Below, piece after piece: positions 1-6,720 of a stretch of 11,412 nucleotides of DNA. The position numbers were made by a program, and so were the translations under genes. Source of the stretch: Candidatus Uhrbacteria bacterium RIFOXYB12_FULL_58_10 (GTDB lineage: Bacteria; Patescibacteriota; Patescibacteriia; 2-12-FULL-57-11); contig CALRHY010000018.1 in NCBI GenBank assembly GCA_943359495.1, positions 1 through 11,412 on the forward strand, in the 5' to 3' direction. How positions within the stretch are numbered: position 1 is the stretch's first letter; the number at the start of each line of letters is the position of its first letter. The notes under the pieces were generated by a model. The model saw nothing but the letters and a program-made list of their open reading frames with translations. It made no database searches and was not told the origin of the DNA.

Positions 1-1
1 G

Positions 2-631
2 GTTATTCCACACCCGGAAGGGGATTTGGATTTCAGTGGCGCCATTCCACGAGTGACGTTTCGCGACGCCATTCTCCAGGCATGTGGTATTGATATTGAT
101 GCCTACTCGACGACAGAAGGACTTGTTGCGGCAGCAAAAAAGAAAGCCTTGTCCGTCGATTTCACTGGTTGCATTGGCATGAGTGAACATTTGGATCTTT
201 TGTATAAAAAGACGGCTCGTACGGCAATCATTCAACCAACGTGGGTGCTAGACTATCCAGTCTCCATGAAACCGCTCGCGCGTCGCCATCCGACGGATCC
301 AACAAAGAGTGCGACGGCACAGTTGGTCGTTCGTGGCGCCGAGATCAACAATGTCTACTATCACGAACTGAACGATCCCGAAGATCAACGTGCGCGTTTT
401 GAAGAACAGCAAGAGTTGAAAGAGCAGGGGAGTGACGAGGCACATTGGATGGACGAAGGCTTTTTAACAGCGCTCGAACACGGTATGCCACCGGCTGGAG
501 GATTGGGCATGGGGATTGACCGCCTGATGATGCTTATTACTGGCGTCCATAGTATTAAGGAGACGATCCTTTTCCCAACGCTGCGTCCTGTGCAGGAATC
601 CACGGTGTCGTCTGAGAGTGAGCCAGCATGA
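2..631 (+). CDS. lysS: Lysyl-tRNA synthetase, class II (C-terminal part, 5'-truncated by window)
   Basis: Charges tRNA-Lys with lysine in the cytoplasm. The reading frame is open from base 2, so the gene begins outside the window and only the last 209 residues are visible; the TTG near base 26 is internal. Seen: the block [20 protein letters not shown] matches the class II LysRS catalytic core (QPT...YP...PLAR), followed by [13 protein letters not shown], then [20 protein letters not shown], and class II motif 3 as [15 protein letters not shown] with the ATP-binding Arg. It ends with the usual [10 protein letters not shown]. Odd: the loop that in other LysRS reads like EIGNGFSELND is [12 protein letters not shown] here, one residue longer, and the usual TERFE-type stretch before it is SATAQ. 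The stop codon overlaps the next start (ATGA), implying translational coupling. The family call is secure; the functional effect of the loop change is unknown. Confidence 0.93.
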   Translation, partial: VIPHPEGDLDFSGAIPRVTFRDAILQACGIDIDAYSTTEGLVAAAKKKALSVDFTGCIGMSEHLDLLYKKTARTAIIQPTWVLDYPVSMKPLARRHPTDPTKSATAQLVVRGAEINNVYYHELNDPEDQRARFEEQQELKEQGSDEAHWMDEGFLTALEHGMPPAGGLGMGIDRLMMLITGVHSIKETILFPTLRPVQESTVSSESEPA

Positions 632-1047
632 AATCTTCGCACAACAAAAAACGAGTCGTCGCATTTGGGGTATTCGACCTCTTGCATCCTGGACACATCG
701 CCTTTCTGACCAAAGCACGCTCGCTCGGTGATGAATTGGTCGTGGTCGTCACTCGTGACAGTCGGGCCAAAAAAGAGAAGGGGACGGCACCGGTTTTTAC
801 CGAAAAGGAGCGCCTCGGGATGATTTCCGCCCTCTCTGTCGTCACCCGTGCGGTACTTGGGGATCCGCCAGGACAGTGGAGTATGTTGGAAAAGCTCAAG
901 CCTGACATTGTCGCTATTGGACACGATCAGAAACGACCGGAAACAAAAATATTTTCTGCACGACTGGTCATGATTCAAGCAAAAAATCGCAAGCGCTACA
1001 GTTCTACGCGCATTCGCAACGCCCTGGACGCCATATCGAAACTCTGA
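628..1047 (+). CDS. HxGH cytidylyltransferase-like nucleotidyltransferase (FAD synthase RibL / TagD type)
   Basis: A 139-residue single-domain nucleotidyltransferase. Seen: the N-terminal Rossmann start [14 protein letters not shown] carries the HxGH nucleotide-binding motif (H20, H23). It is followed by [11 protein letters not shown], a KKEKG stretch, [23 protein letters not shown] and a C-terminal YSSTRIR that stands where the family has its second phosphate-binding motif (RTSEII-like). This order and the length fit archaeal-type FAD synthase (FMN adenylyltransferase) and glycerol-3-phosphate cytidylyltransferase. The VTRD and LKPDIVxxGxDQ blocks lean towards the FAD synthase-like branch. 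There is no riboflavin kinase domain, so it is not a bifunctional RibF. The ATG overlaps the lysS stop by 4 nt, and serS begins 10 nt downstream without a clear Shine-Dalgarno site. The family is clear; the substrate (FMN, glycerol phosphate or another) cannot be decided from the sequence. Confidence 0.85.
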   Translation: MKSSHNKKRVVAFGVFDLLHPGHIAFLTKARSLGDELVVVVTRDSRAKKEKGTAPVFTEKERLGMISALSVVTRAVLGDPPGQWSMLEKLKPDIVAIGHDQKRPETKIFSARLVMIQAKNRKRYSSTRIRNALDAISKL

Positions 1048-1057
1048 CTTCCTAAAT

Positions 1058-2377
1058 ATGCTCGACATCAAATACATCCGCGAACACATTGACGCCACAA
1101 AGCGCGCCGCGGAAACAAAGAAAGTAAAAGTAGATATTGACGCCTTGCTTGCTGCAGACCAGCACTGGCGCGAAGTCTTGTTGCGTGTCGAAGGGATGCG
1201 TGCGCAACAAAACGTTGCAAGCGATGTGATTGCCAAAGAAAAAGATCCAGAAGCAAAAAAGAAGGCGATCGCCGAAATGCGGACGCTCAAGGAATCGTTG
1301 ACGCTACTCGAAACGGAAATGACTGCGCTGGAAGAGGAAGTAAAAACGCTTTTGCGCCTCGTCCCAAACATCCCATCAGAAGATACACCGGTCGGACCGG
1401 ATGAATCGGGAAACGTGGTCATCCGCAAAGTTGGAGAACCGCCGACATTTTCTTTTCCCATCAAAGATCATGTTGCGCTCGGTGAAGACCTCGGGCTGAT
1501 TGATAATGAAACCGCTTCAAAAGTTGCCGGTGCGCGGTTCACCTATCTCAAAGGATCACTTGTGCAGCTCCAATACGCGCTGGTTCAGCACGTCTTTTCC
1601 ATTTTAACTGACCAAAAAATTGTTGCGGATATTCTTGCAAAGGCACATCTCTCTTTGCCCACAACGCCTTTTGTCCCGGTTGCGCCACCGCTGATGATTC
1701 GGCCAGAAGTCTTTGAACGCATGGCGCGTCTTGAGCCGCGAGATGAACGCTACCATATCGAAAGCGATGACTTGTTTCTGATTGGTAGTGCAGAACACAC
1801 CTTGGGGCCGATCCACATGGACGAAACGCTCCAAGAAGAAACGCTTCCCCGCCGCTACGCCGCCTACACGCCAGCATTCCGCCGCGAGGCAGGATCGTAT
1901 GGCAAAGATATGCGCGGCATCTTGCGCCTCCACCAATTCGACAAGATCGAAATGGAATCTTTCTGCCTTCCGGAAACATCAACGGATGAACAAAACTTTT
2001 TCGTGGCGATCCAAGAATATATTTTGCAGTCGCTCAACATTCCGTACCAAGTAATGCAAATCTGCACCGGCGACATGGGCGGCCCGGATGCGCGGCAGAT
2101 TGATATTGAATCCTGGATGCCTGGGCAGAATCGCTATCGCGAAACGCACACCGCTGACTTGATGACGGACTACCAAGCACGTCGCCTCAACACGCGCGTC
2201 AAACGAGCCACAGGTGAAACACAATACGTCCACATGAACGACGGGACAGCGCTTGCCATCGGACGCATCCTCATTGCAACCATGGAGAATAACCAGCAAG
2301 AAGACGGCAGTGTCTTGATCCCGTCCGTCCTGTATCCGTATCTGCCGAAAGGACTTACACGATTAGCACACGCATGA
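1058..2377 (+). CDS. serS: Seryl-tRNA synthetase
   Basis: Class IIa synthetase that charges tRNA-Ser and tRNA-Sec-type substrates with serine. The 439 residues are normal length. Seen: MLDIKYIRE start, an N-terminal helical arm rich in K/E (about 25-105, the tRNA-binding antiparallel coiled coil), the active-site block LIGSAEHTLGP (240-250, in place of the common TAE), motif 2 with FRREAGSYGKDMRGILRLHQ (274-293), the substrate region RETHTADLMTDYQARRLNTR (361-380) and motif 3 GTALAIGRILIATMENNQ (396-413). In well-known bacterial SerRS the third region reads SSCSNCxDFQARR, so the THTADLMTDYQ version marks a divergent group that I associate, from memory, with Patescibacteria. No clear Shine-Dalgarno precedes the ATG. 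The TGA stop overlaps the alr start by 4 nt, so translation of the two is probably coupled. Confidence 0.96.
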   Translation: MLDIKYIREHIDATKRAAETKKVKVDIDALLAADQHWREVLLRVEGMRAQQNVASDVIAKEKDPEAKKKAIAEMRTLKESLTLLETEMTALEEEVKTLLRLVPNIPSEDTPVGPDESGNVVIRKVGEPPTFSFPIKDHVALGEDLGLIDNETASKVAGARFTYLKGSLVQLQYALVQHVFSILTDQKIVADILAKAHLSLPTTPFVPVAPPLMIRPEVFERMARLEPRDERYHIESDDLFLIGSAEHTLGPIHMDETLQEETLPRRYAAYTPAFRREAGSYGKDMRGILRLHQFDKIEMESFCLPETSTDEQNFFVAIQEYILQSLNIPYQVMQICTGDMGGPDARQIDIESWMPGQNRYRETHTADLMTDYQARRLNTRVKRATGETQYVHMNDGTALAIGRILIATMENNQQEDGSVLIPSVLYPYLPKGLTRLAHA

Positions 2378-3513
2378 GCAACAGTCAGGGGGCAAAGACG
2401 TGGGTAGAGGTTTCTTCTGCGGCACTGCAGAATAATGTTCGGCTACTCAAAAAACGGATTGGAAAAAAGGTTGCGTTGATGGCGGTCGTCAAAGCCAACG
2501 CCTATGGCCATGGACTGACTGGAACGGCAGCGATCGCACTCCTCTCTGGCGCAACATGGTTGGGTGTTGATTCTGTTGATGAGGCGCTGCAGGTCGCACC
2601 CGTTGCAAAGAAGACACCGACCCTCATTTTGGGTTACACGCCACTAGCGCGAGTCAAAGACGTGGTGCGGATCGGCGCGCGCATGATCGTGTACAATCAG
2701 GAGACGATTCGGGCGATTGCTGCGACAAAAAAAGCCGCACGCATCCATATCAAACTGGAAACCGGGACAACACGGCAGGGAGTAGGGGAACGGGAGCTTC
2801 TTTCATTGATTCGTACCATTCGACGCTACCCAAAAATCACCATCGAAGGCCTTTCGACCCATTACGCAAATATCGAAGATACGACCGATCATGCGTATGC
2901 AGCTGGTCAATTGGCAGCGTTTATTCGCCTTGCTGCTGTTGCGGAAAAAGCCTACGGCAAAGAGATTCCTGTGAAGCATACTGCCTGTAGTGCAGCGGCA
3001 ATTCTTTTCCCGGAAACACATTTCTCAGTTGCGCGGACCGGCATCGCCCTTTACGGTATGTGGCCGTCACACGAGACGTATATTTCTGCAAAGGAACGCG
3101 GTGCCGCACTGCCTCTCCAACCCGCATTAACCTGGAAGACGATCATTGCACAGGTCAAAGAGGTTTCCAAAGGAACACCGGTTTCCTACGGCCTCACCGC
3201 ACGCCTTACACGCAATGCCCGCATCGCCGTCATTCCTGTCGGCTACTTTGATGGTGTGGACCGCAAATATTCTTCTGTCGGTACTGTCCTCGTTCGCGGT
3301 CGTCGTGCACCGATCCTTGGACGCATCTGTATGAATATGTGCATGGTAGACGTCACAGACGTTCCGGGAGTACGGTTAGAAGACGAAGTCGTGCTGATTG
3401 GTAAACAAAAGAGTGAGCTCATAACGCCAGATGAATTTGCTACAAAGATCGGTTCTTTTAACTACGAAACAGTGACGCGTATCAACCCGCTGATTCCACG
3501 ACGGTACGTCTAA
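2374..3513 (+). CDS. alr: Alanine racemase (PLP-dependent)
   Basis: Interconverts L- and D-alanine in the cytoplasm and so supplies D-Ala for peptidoglycan. The 379 residues are standard length. Seen: fold-type III PLP barrel with the Schiff-base lysine in VVKANAYGHG (K40), KLETGTTRQG (127-136), the PLP-phosphate/pyridine-contacting Arg in RTGIALYG (R221), and the second catalytic base Tyr272 in VSYGLTARL. The C-terminal beta domain contains GRRAPILGRICMNMCMVDV (309-327) and ends in NYETVTRINPLIPR. All key residues are present, so it should be active. The ATG overlaps the serS stop. ddl follows after 16 nt, so the enzymes making and joining D-Ala lie side by side. Confidence 0.96.
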   Translation: MSNSQGAKTWVEVSSAALQNNVRLLKKRIGKKVALMAVVKANAYGHGLTGTAAIALLSGATWLGVDSVDEALQVAPVAKKTPTLILGYTPLARVKDVVRIGARMIVYNQETIRAIAATKKAARIHIKLETGTTRQGVGERELLSLIRTIRRYPKITIEGLSTHYANIEDTTDHAYAAGQLAAFIRLAAVAEKAYGKEIPVKHTACSAAAILFPETHFSVARTGIALYGMWPSHETYISAKERGAALPLQPALTWKTIIAQVKEVSKGTPVSYGLTARLTRNARIAVIPVGYFDGVDRKYSSVGTVLVRGRRAPILGRICMNMCMVDVTDVPGVRLEDEVVLIGKQKSELITPDEFATKIGSFNYETVTRINPLIPRRYV

Positions 3514-3519
3514 TGCATC

Positions 3520-3525
3520 AGGAGG
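3520..3525 (+). promoter_or_regulatory. Shine-Dalgarno site of ddl
   Basis: AGGAGG lies 4 nt before the ddl ATG at 3530. It is the only full consensus ribosome-binding site found at a gene start in this window; most other genes rely on ATGA overlaps or have no purine-rich leader. The spacing is short but the site supports the chosen start. Confidence 0.7.
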
Positions 3526-3529
3526 ATTT

Positions 3530-4528
3530 ATGACGATCGCCATTCTTTTTGGCGGCCAATCTGCCGAGCACGAAGTTTCTTTGGTCAGCGGCAAAACGCT
3601 TATTGCTGCGGCAAAAGAAGCCGGATTTGCTCCGGTGCCAGTCCTTATCCACAAGGATGGTTTGTGGGGTATTGATGGCGACCAAACCCGTCTCCCACCA
3701 GAAGTTGCAGTCGCAAAATTGCGCAGCCTGGGTGTTGCCGCTGTTTTTCCCATTACCCACGGCACGGGAGGTGAAGATGGCAAGCTACAAGGGTTTCTTC
3801 AAACAAACGACATTCCATACGTTGGCTGCGATGTCCTTGGATCGGTATTATGCATGGATAAAGTGGCGCAAAAACTCCTGTGCAAAGCGGAAGGAATTCC
3901 AGTGACGCCATTTGTTTGGACGACGCAAGGTGACTGGGAGGACGACCCCAAGACGTTTTTCCACAAAGTGCAAACATTGTCTGTCCCGCTGTTTGTTAAA
4001 CCATCAAATCAAGGATCCTCCGTTGGCATCACGAAAATTGATATACTCACAGAGCAAGCGTTGTCTGATGCATTGCAGGAGGCGTTTCCATACGATAGCC
4101 GTGTCTTGGTCGAGCAGGGTGTAGTCATGGCAAGAGAAATAGAAATAGCTGTCTGGGAGGAGGGGGAAACACTGCATCATTCGCCACCAGGAGAATTGCA
4201 GGTGCATAATGCTGCGTTTTATACCTACGACGCAAAGTACGTTCAGGACGATACTGAGGCAATCATCCCGGCCGAGATTTCGCGCACGACGAAGGAAGAA
4301 ATACATGCCATTGTTCGCCGCGCTTGGACACTCCTTGCCTGCCGCGATTTTGCACGGATTGATTTTTTTCTGGACGAACAAGGGACCGTCTTGCTGAATG
4401 AAATAAATACGCTGCCCGGCATGACTGCGATCAGTATGTTCCCAAAACTTTTTGCCCAGGCAAACATTCCGCTTTCTCACATCGTCCGTTCCTTGATTGA
4501 ACGAGCGGTACAACGCTCTACAACGTAA
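3530..4528 (+). CDS. ddl: D-alanine--D-alanine ligase
   Basis: ATP-grasp enzyme that joins two D-Ala for the peptidoglycan stem peptide. 332 residues, usual length. Seen: N-terminal ILFGGQSAEHEVSLVSG with Glu15, ITHGTGGEDGKLQGFL (75-90), MDKVAQKLLCKAEGIPVTPF (109-128), ATP-binding lysine and glycine-rich loop in VKPSNQGSSVGI (156-167), the omega loop AKYVQDDTEAIIPAEI with Tyr237, and the Mg-binding end ARIDFFL...LLNEINTLPGMT (E291, N293). The KY motif in the omega loop is the D-Ala:D-Ala type; D-Ala:D-Lac ligases of the VanA kind carry a different residue there, so no glycopeptide-resistance function is suggested. It has a strong Shine-Dalgarno site and is followed after 3 nt by the FtsQ-like gene. 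Confidence 0.96.
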   Translation: MTIAILFGGQSAEHEVSLVSGKTLIAAAKEAGFAPVPVLIHKDGLWGIDGDQTRLPPEVAVAKLRSLGVAAVFPITHGTGGEDGKLQGFLQTNDIPYVGCDVLGSVLCMDKVAQKLLCKAEGIPVTPFVWTTQGDWEDDPKTFFHKVQTLSVPLFVKPSNQGSSVGITKIDILTEQALSDALQEAFPYDSRVLVEQGVVMAREIEIAVWEEGETLHHSPPGELQVHNAAFYTYDAKYVQDDTEAIIPAEISRTTKEEIHAIVRRAWTLLACRDFARIDFFLDEQGTVLLNEINTLPGMTAISMFPKLFAQANIPLSHIVRSLIERAVQRSTT

Positions 4529-4531
4529 TCT

Positions 4532-5470
4532 ATGGCACGAGATCGCTTTAAACGCTGGGGTGCGCGTCATTCGCGCGTGAAACGTCAGCTGCACAACCCG
4601 TATTTCCAAAGAAAAAGTAACCGTTCATCTGGCAGCTGGTCTGGCTGGCGCGGGCTCGGCATTATTTTGTTGTGTCTGGCTGGCGCTGCGGCCTTGATCA
4701 TCCTTCCCGCCGAAGCAATGACCAATAGTTTTTTTTCTATTGACACTGTTTCCTTTGCCCTGCCAAACATTCTGCCGGAACGACAAATGCGCGTACGGGC
4801 TGCGACAGAAGCGGTGTTGGAAAAGCCATTCCTCTTTGGTCTCAGTAGAAAAAACTTTTTTCTTTTTCCAGCTGCAGCAATTGAAGACAGCATTCGCAAA
4901 GAAGGACCATTTGCAAAAATTACTGCGCAAAGAAAATTTCCCAGGAACGCAGTCATTACTGTCGCTCAGGCACCGCGGATCTTTTCGGTCAGTGATGGCG
5001 TGCAAACGGCATTTGCAGACGGCGAGGGGGGAGTGCTCGACATTATTGGCAATGGGTCGGTCAGTGCGAGCAGTAGCGCTCCGTACGAGCTGCGTGAAGC
5101 TGTTTCTTCCACCGCCGCGGCACTTATTCCGGTTGTTATAAAAAATGAAGAGGCGACTACTACAACATGGAAAGTTGGAACAGAGATATTACAAAAAAAT
5201 TGTGCGACACTCATCAGTTTTTTTGATGCAGGTCTCTCTGCAGTAGACCTCAACGGAACAGTTTATCAAGTCAACGAAGACAAAACGCGTGTCAGTATTT
5301 TTACTCGTGAAGGCGTAACGCTGCTTACTGACCCTATTGTGAATCCTCGTGATCAATTAAATCGTCTGATCGCATTATTACAGGATCCACGCTACAAAGA
5401 TCGTCAGGTGCTCGAATCAATCGATCTGCGGTATACAGGCAAGGCATACGTGGTCCAGAAAGGTTCCTAG
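4532..5470 (+). CDS. ftsQ: FtsQ/DivIB-like cell division protein
   Basis: A 312-residue bitopic membrane protein. Seen: a strongly basic cytoplasmic N-terminus (about 1-40, many K/R), one transmembrane segment at about 41-60 (GLGIILLCLAGAAALIILPA), then an extracellular part that starts with FFSIDTVSF. A POTRA-like segment runs to about 148 and contains IRKEGPFAKITAQRKFPRNA and the strand VITVAQAPRIF, a pattern typical of FtsQ/DivIB. It is followed by FADGEGGVLDI and a less conserved beta-domain to the end. FtsQ links FtsA/FtsZ-driven division to septal wall synthesis (FtsL/B/W/I). Its position 3 nt after ddl mirrors the ddl-ftsQ order of many division clusters, which supports the call, but no ftsA or ftsZ follows. 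Sequence identity to characterised FtsQ looks low, so the name rests on topology, the POTRA pattern and context. Confidence 0.75.
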   Translation: MARDRFKRWGARHSRVKRQLHNPYFQRKSNRSSGSWSGWRGLGIILLCLAGAAALIILPAEAMTNSFFSIDTVSFALPNILPERQMRVRAATEAVLEKPFLFGLSRKNFFLFPAAAIEDSIRKEGPFAKITAQRKFPRNAVITVAQAPRIFSVSDGVQTAFADGEGGVLDIIGNGSVSASSSAPYELREAVSSTAAALIPVVIKNEEATTTTWKVGTEILQKNCATLISFFDAGLSAVDLNGTVYQVNEDKTRVSIFTREGVTLLTDPIVNPRDQLNRLIALLQDPRYKDRQVLESIDLRYTGKAYVVQKGS

Positions 5471-5506
5471 GATGCTCTAGAACGTTTTAGGGGGTACTAG
5501 GATACG
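5467..5506 (+). repeat. Four YTAG motifs at exact 10-nt spacing at the ftsQ stop
   Basis: CTAG at 5467, CTAG at 5477, TTAG at 5487 and CTAG at 5497 give four 10-nt units in a row; the first and fourth share CTAGGAT. A further CTAGGAC lies at 5538. The first TAG is the ftsQ stop codon. Because 10 is not a multiple of 3, the next TAGs place stops in all three frames. The pattern is directly visible; a function as a phased protein-binding site or a stop cassette is inference. Confidence 0.45.
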
Positions 5507-5567
5507 TCTCATATCAGATCGTAAATTCCACCTTCCGCTAGGACGTCAAAAGAGGTCATCTGGTACG

Positions 5568-5576
5568 TGGTATACT
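5568..5576 (+). promoter_or_regulatory. Extended -10 promoter of the spacer transcription unit
   Basis: TGGTATACT fits the extended -10 form TGnTATAAT with one mismatch. No good -35 hexamer lies 16-18 nt upstream, which is acceptable for extended -10 promoters. The predicted transcription start is near 5583, just before the AAAGGAG at 5586-5592. With the terminator ending near 5734 the transcript would be about 150 nt. Confidence 0.5.
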
Positions 5577-5621
5577 GTATTGCGCAAAGGAGAAATTTAG
5601 CACCATGCATAACCGCAGTAT

Positions 5622-5711
5622 ATGGATGTCGAAATAACAGTAAATACCTACTGGGTACTGTTCGGGGTATTCGTTTTTGTAGGGTATATCATGTATAGGG
5701 AACTGGAATAA
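5622..5711 (+). CDS. Possible small single-span membrane protein (29 aa)
   Basis: The ORF begins ATG GAT GTC and encodes a short polar N-terminus (MDVEITVNTYW), a hydrophobic stretch VLFGVFVFVGYIMY and a charged tail RELE, i.e. one membrane span. The TAA stop shares its last base with the terminator stem, a common arrangement for a real last gene. A promoter lies about 45 nt upstream. Against it: no Shine-Dalgarno directly before this ATG. The AAAGGAG at 5586-5592 fits better, though at a long 12-nt spacing, with an overlapping 10-codon ORF at 5605-5637 (MHNRSIWMSK). A coupled or frameshifted reading of the two ORFs, or a non-coding RNA, are alternatives. No family is recognised. Confidence 0.4.
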   Translation: MDVEITVNTYWVLFGVFVFVGYIMYRELE

Positions 5712-5734
5712 ACAAGGCAAAAAGCCTTGTTTTT
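5711..5734 (+). terminator. Rho-independent terminator
   Basis: Perfect 8-bp stem AACAAGGC (5711-5718) with GCCTTGTT (5724-5731), loop of five A, then a T run to 5734. It ends the spacer transcription unit and probably also read-through from the ftsQ-like operon. It also shows that the TTG at 5727, inside the stem, is not a likely start for the next gene. Confidence 0.88.
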
Positions 5735-5783
5735 GCATAAAAAGGTTATTAAGTGTCTTAGAAGATATATTGTGCGACTCAAT

Positions 5784-6713
5784 ATGATATCCGTTCTGTC
5801 GCGTGTGCTTCGTCTCTGGCAACGATTCCCATTCCTTATTTTCTTCTTCGGTATCCTTGTACCGGATGCTGCGTTTGTTTTATCTAGCGCTGTTACCCCA
5901 GAATGGAAAGGCGCGGCAGCCTATGGGGTACTGTCATTACTACTGAAGACAAAGATAGTACTCTTACCTCTCCTCCCGCTCGCGAACTATGCATTGGTAG
6001 TGTCGCACAATGTGTTGCGTGACAAACAACCACTTCCTGAAAAGAAAAGAATTTTTTTGTGGATCGGTTTGTTGATCAGCGTTTTTACCACTGGTTCTTT
6101 TTGTGCCTACGACGGTGGCGAGATGCTTTTTCAGTTAGTCCCTACTTTATTTCAGCAAGGCTTTTTTGATTCATCTTCACCTTTTTTTGTATTTCCCGAA
6201 TTACTGCTCAGTATCCCCTTTTTTACCCTTGCTGTCCTACTGTTTTCAACGGCAGTCTATGTTCCCGTATGGTATGCAACCCTGCTCTGGAAAACAAAAA
6301 GTAAGATTTCATTAAATGAAGATATTAAGGCCTACGCCATTGCTGGCGCAGCACTCTCCCCTTTTCTTGTTGCCGCAGTGATTTGGGCAGAAAAGGCATA
6401 CCAAGAGCTTCCTGATCAGGCACCTAGCTGCTTTATCGCAACCGCGTCCATGCAAGGAACGTTATGGAAGAAAGGGTCACGTGTTCTTGATCTGCACGGA
6501 ATCCATGTCAGCCGACAGGTTGTGTTGTGCAAGGCACTGGAGTTTTGGATTGCTCAGCGCGCTCCACGTCTCCATACGTTGCTGCGTTTTGTCTATAACT
6601 ATCTCGCACCACCGATCGCTCAAAACATCGGACGACGACCTTGGAAGGCGGATGTGGCATACCTCCTTTTGAAGCCATTGGAATACACTGCGCTGTGGAT
6701 TATTAGAAGATAA
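5784..6713 (+). CDS. Polytopic membrane protein with C-terminal CFI-box domain, function unknown
   Basis: 309 residues from the ATG at 5784; an in-frame TTG at 5727 is rejected because it lies within the terminator stem. Seen: hydrophobic spans at about 15-35, 47-74, 90-108, 134-165 (long enough for one or two) and 182-201, giving five or six membrane segments. The remaining C-terminal region (about 214-309) starts with CFIATAS and ends with FVYNYLAPPIAQNIGRRPWK and LLLKPLEY. This order, CFIATA then YxxxxPPIAxxI then a basic/hydrophobic end, is that of the CFI-box C-terminal domain found in many otherwise unrelated bacterial proteins, whose role is not established to my knowledge. The gene stands alone between two terminators and is richer in T/A than its neighbours. 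No enzyme motif was recognised. The domain call is from pattern memory. Confidence 0.75.
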   Translation: MISVLSRVLRLWQRFPFLIFFFGILVPDAAFVLSSAVTPEWKGAAAYGVLSLLLKTKIVLLPLLPLANYALVVSHNVLRDKQPLPEKKRIFLWIGLLISVFTTGSFCAYDGGEMLFQLVPTLFQQGFFDSSSPFFVFPELLLSIPFFTLAVLLFSTAVYVPVWYATLLWKTKSKISLNEDIKAYAIAGAALSPFLVAAVIWAEKAYQELPDQAPSCFIATASMQGTLWKKGSRVLDLHGIHVSRQVVLCKALEFWIAQRAPRLHTLLRFVYNYLAPPIAQNIGRRPWKADVAYLLLKPLEYTALWIIRR

Positions 6714-6720
6714 ACAAACA

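Larger units (their letters stand above)
5471..5783. other. 313-nt intergenic region with a small transcription unit
   Basis: This is the only stretch over 300 nt without a long gene. From left to right it holds the phased YTAG motifs (5467-5506), about 60 nt with nothing I recognise, an extended -10 promoter (5568-5576), an AAAGGAG purine tract (5586-5592), a 10-codon ORF starting MHNRS (5605-5637), an overlapping 29-codon ORF (5622-5711), an intrinsic terminator (5711-5734) and an AT-rich leader before the gene at 5784. No tRNA cloverleaf or T-arm consensus was seen on either strand. A TATATT at 5766-5771 could be the -10 box of the downstream gene, but no matching -35 was found. Confidence 0.6.

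Noticed and set aside
385..1464. Long antisense open frame (359 codons, - strand) across lysS, the nucleotidyltransferase and serS
   Set aside because: It runs opposite to three well-supported genes, is Ser/Arg-rich low-quality protein and has no recognisable motif; a mirror of codon use.
1548..1982. Open frame of 144 codons on the - strand inside serS
   Set aside because: It lies wholly opposite the SerRS catalytic core, and the encoded protein has no family pattern.
3530..4528. VanA-type D-Ala-D-Lac ligase (glycopeptide resistance)
   Set aside because: The omega loop has the KYxxDDT pattern with Tyr, typical of D-Ala-D-Ala ligases, and no vanH/vanX neighbour is present.
4847..4862. A/T-only inverted repeat (AGAAAAAACTTTTTTCT-like) inside the ftsQ-like gene
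   Set aside because: It has no GC stem and lies within well-behaved coding sequence (Arg-Lys-Asn-Phe-Phe); not a terminator, though the homopolymers are places where an indel error could occur.
5467..5544. YTAG repeat as a CRISPR or tRNA-like element
   Set aside because: Units are only 10 nt with short identity, there are no spacers, no cas genes nearby, and no cloverleaf or T-arm consensus.
5556..5822. Open frame of 88 codons on the - strand across the spacer
   Set aside because: It crosses the + strand promoter, terminator and start of the CFI-box gene; no signal peptide, domain or ribosome-binding site. It is weaker than the + strand reading.
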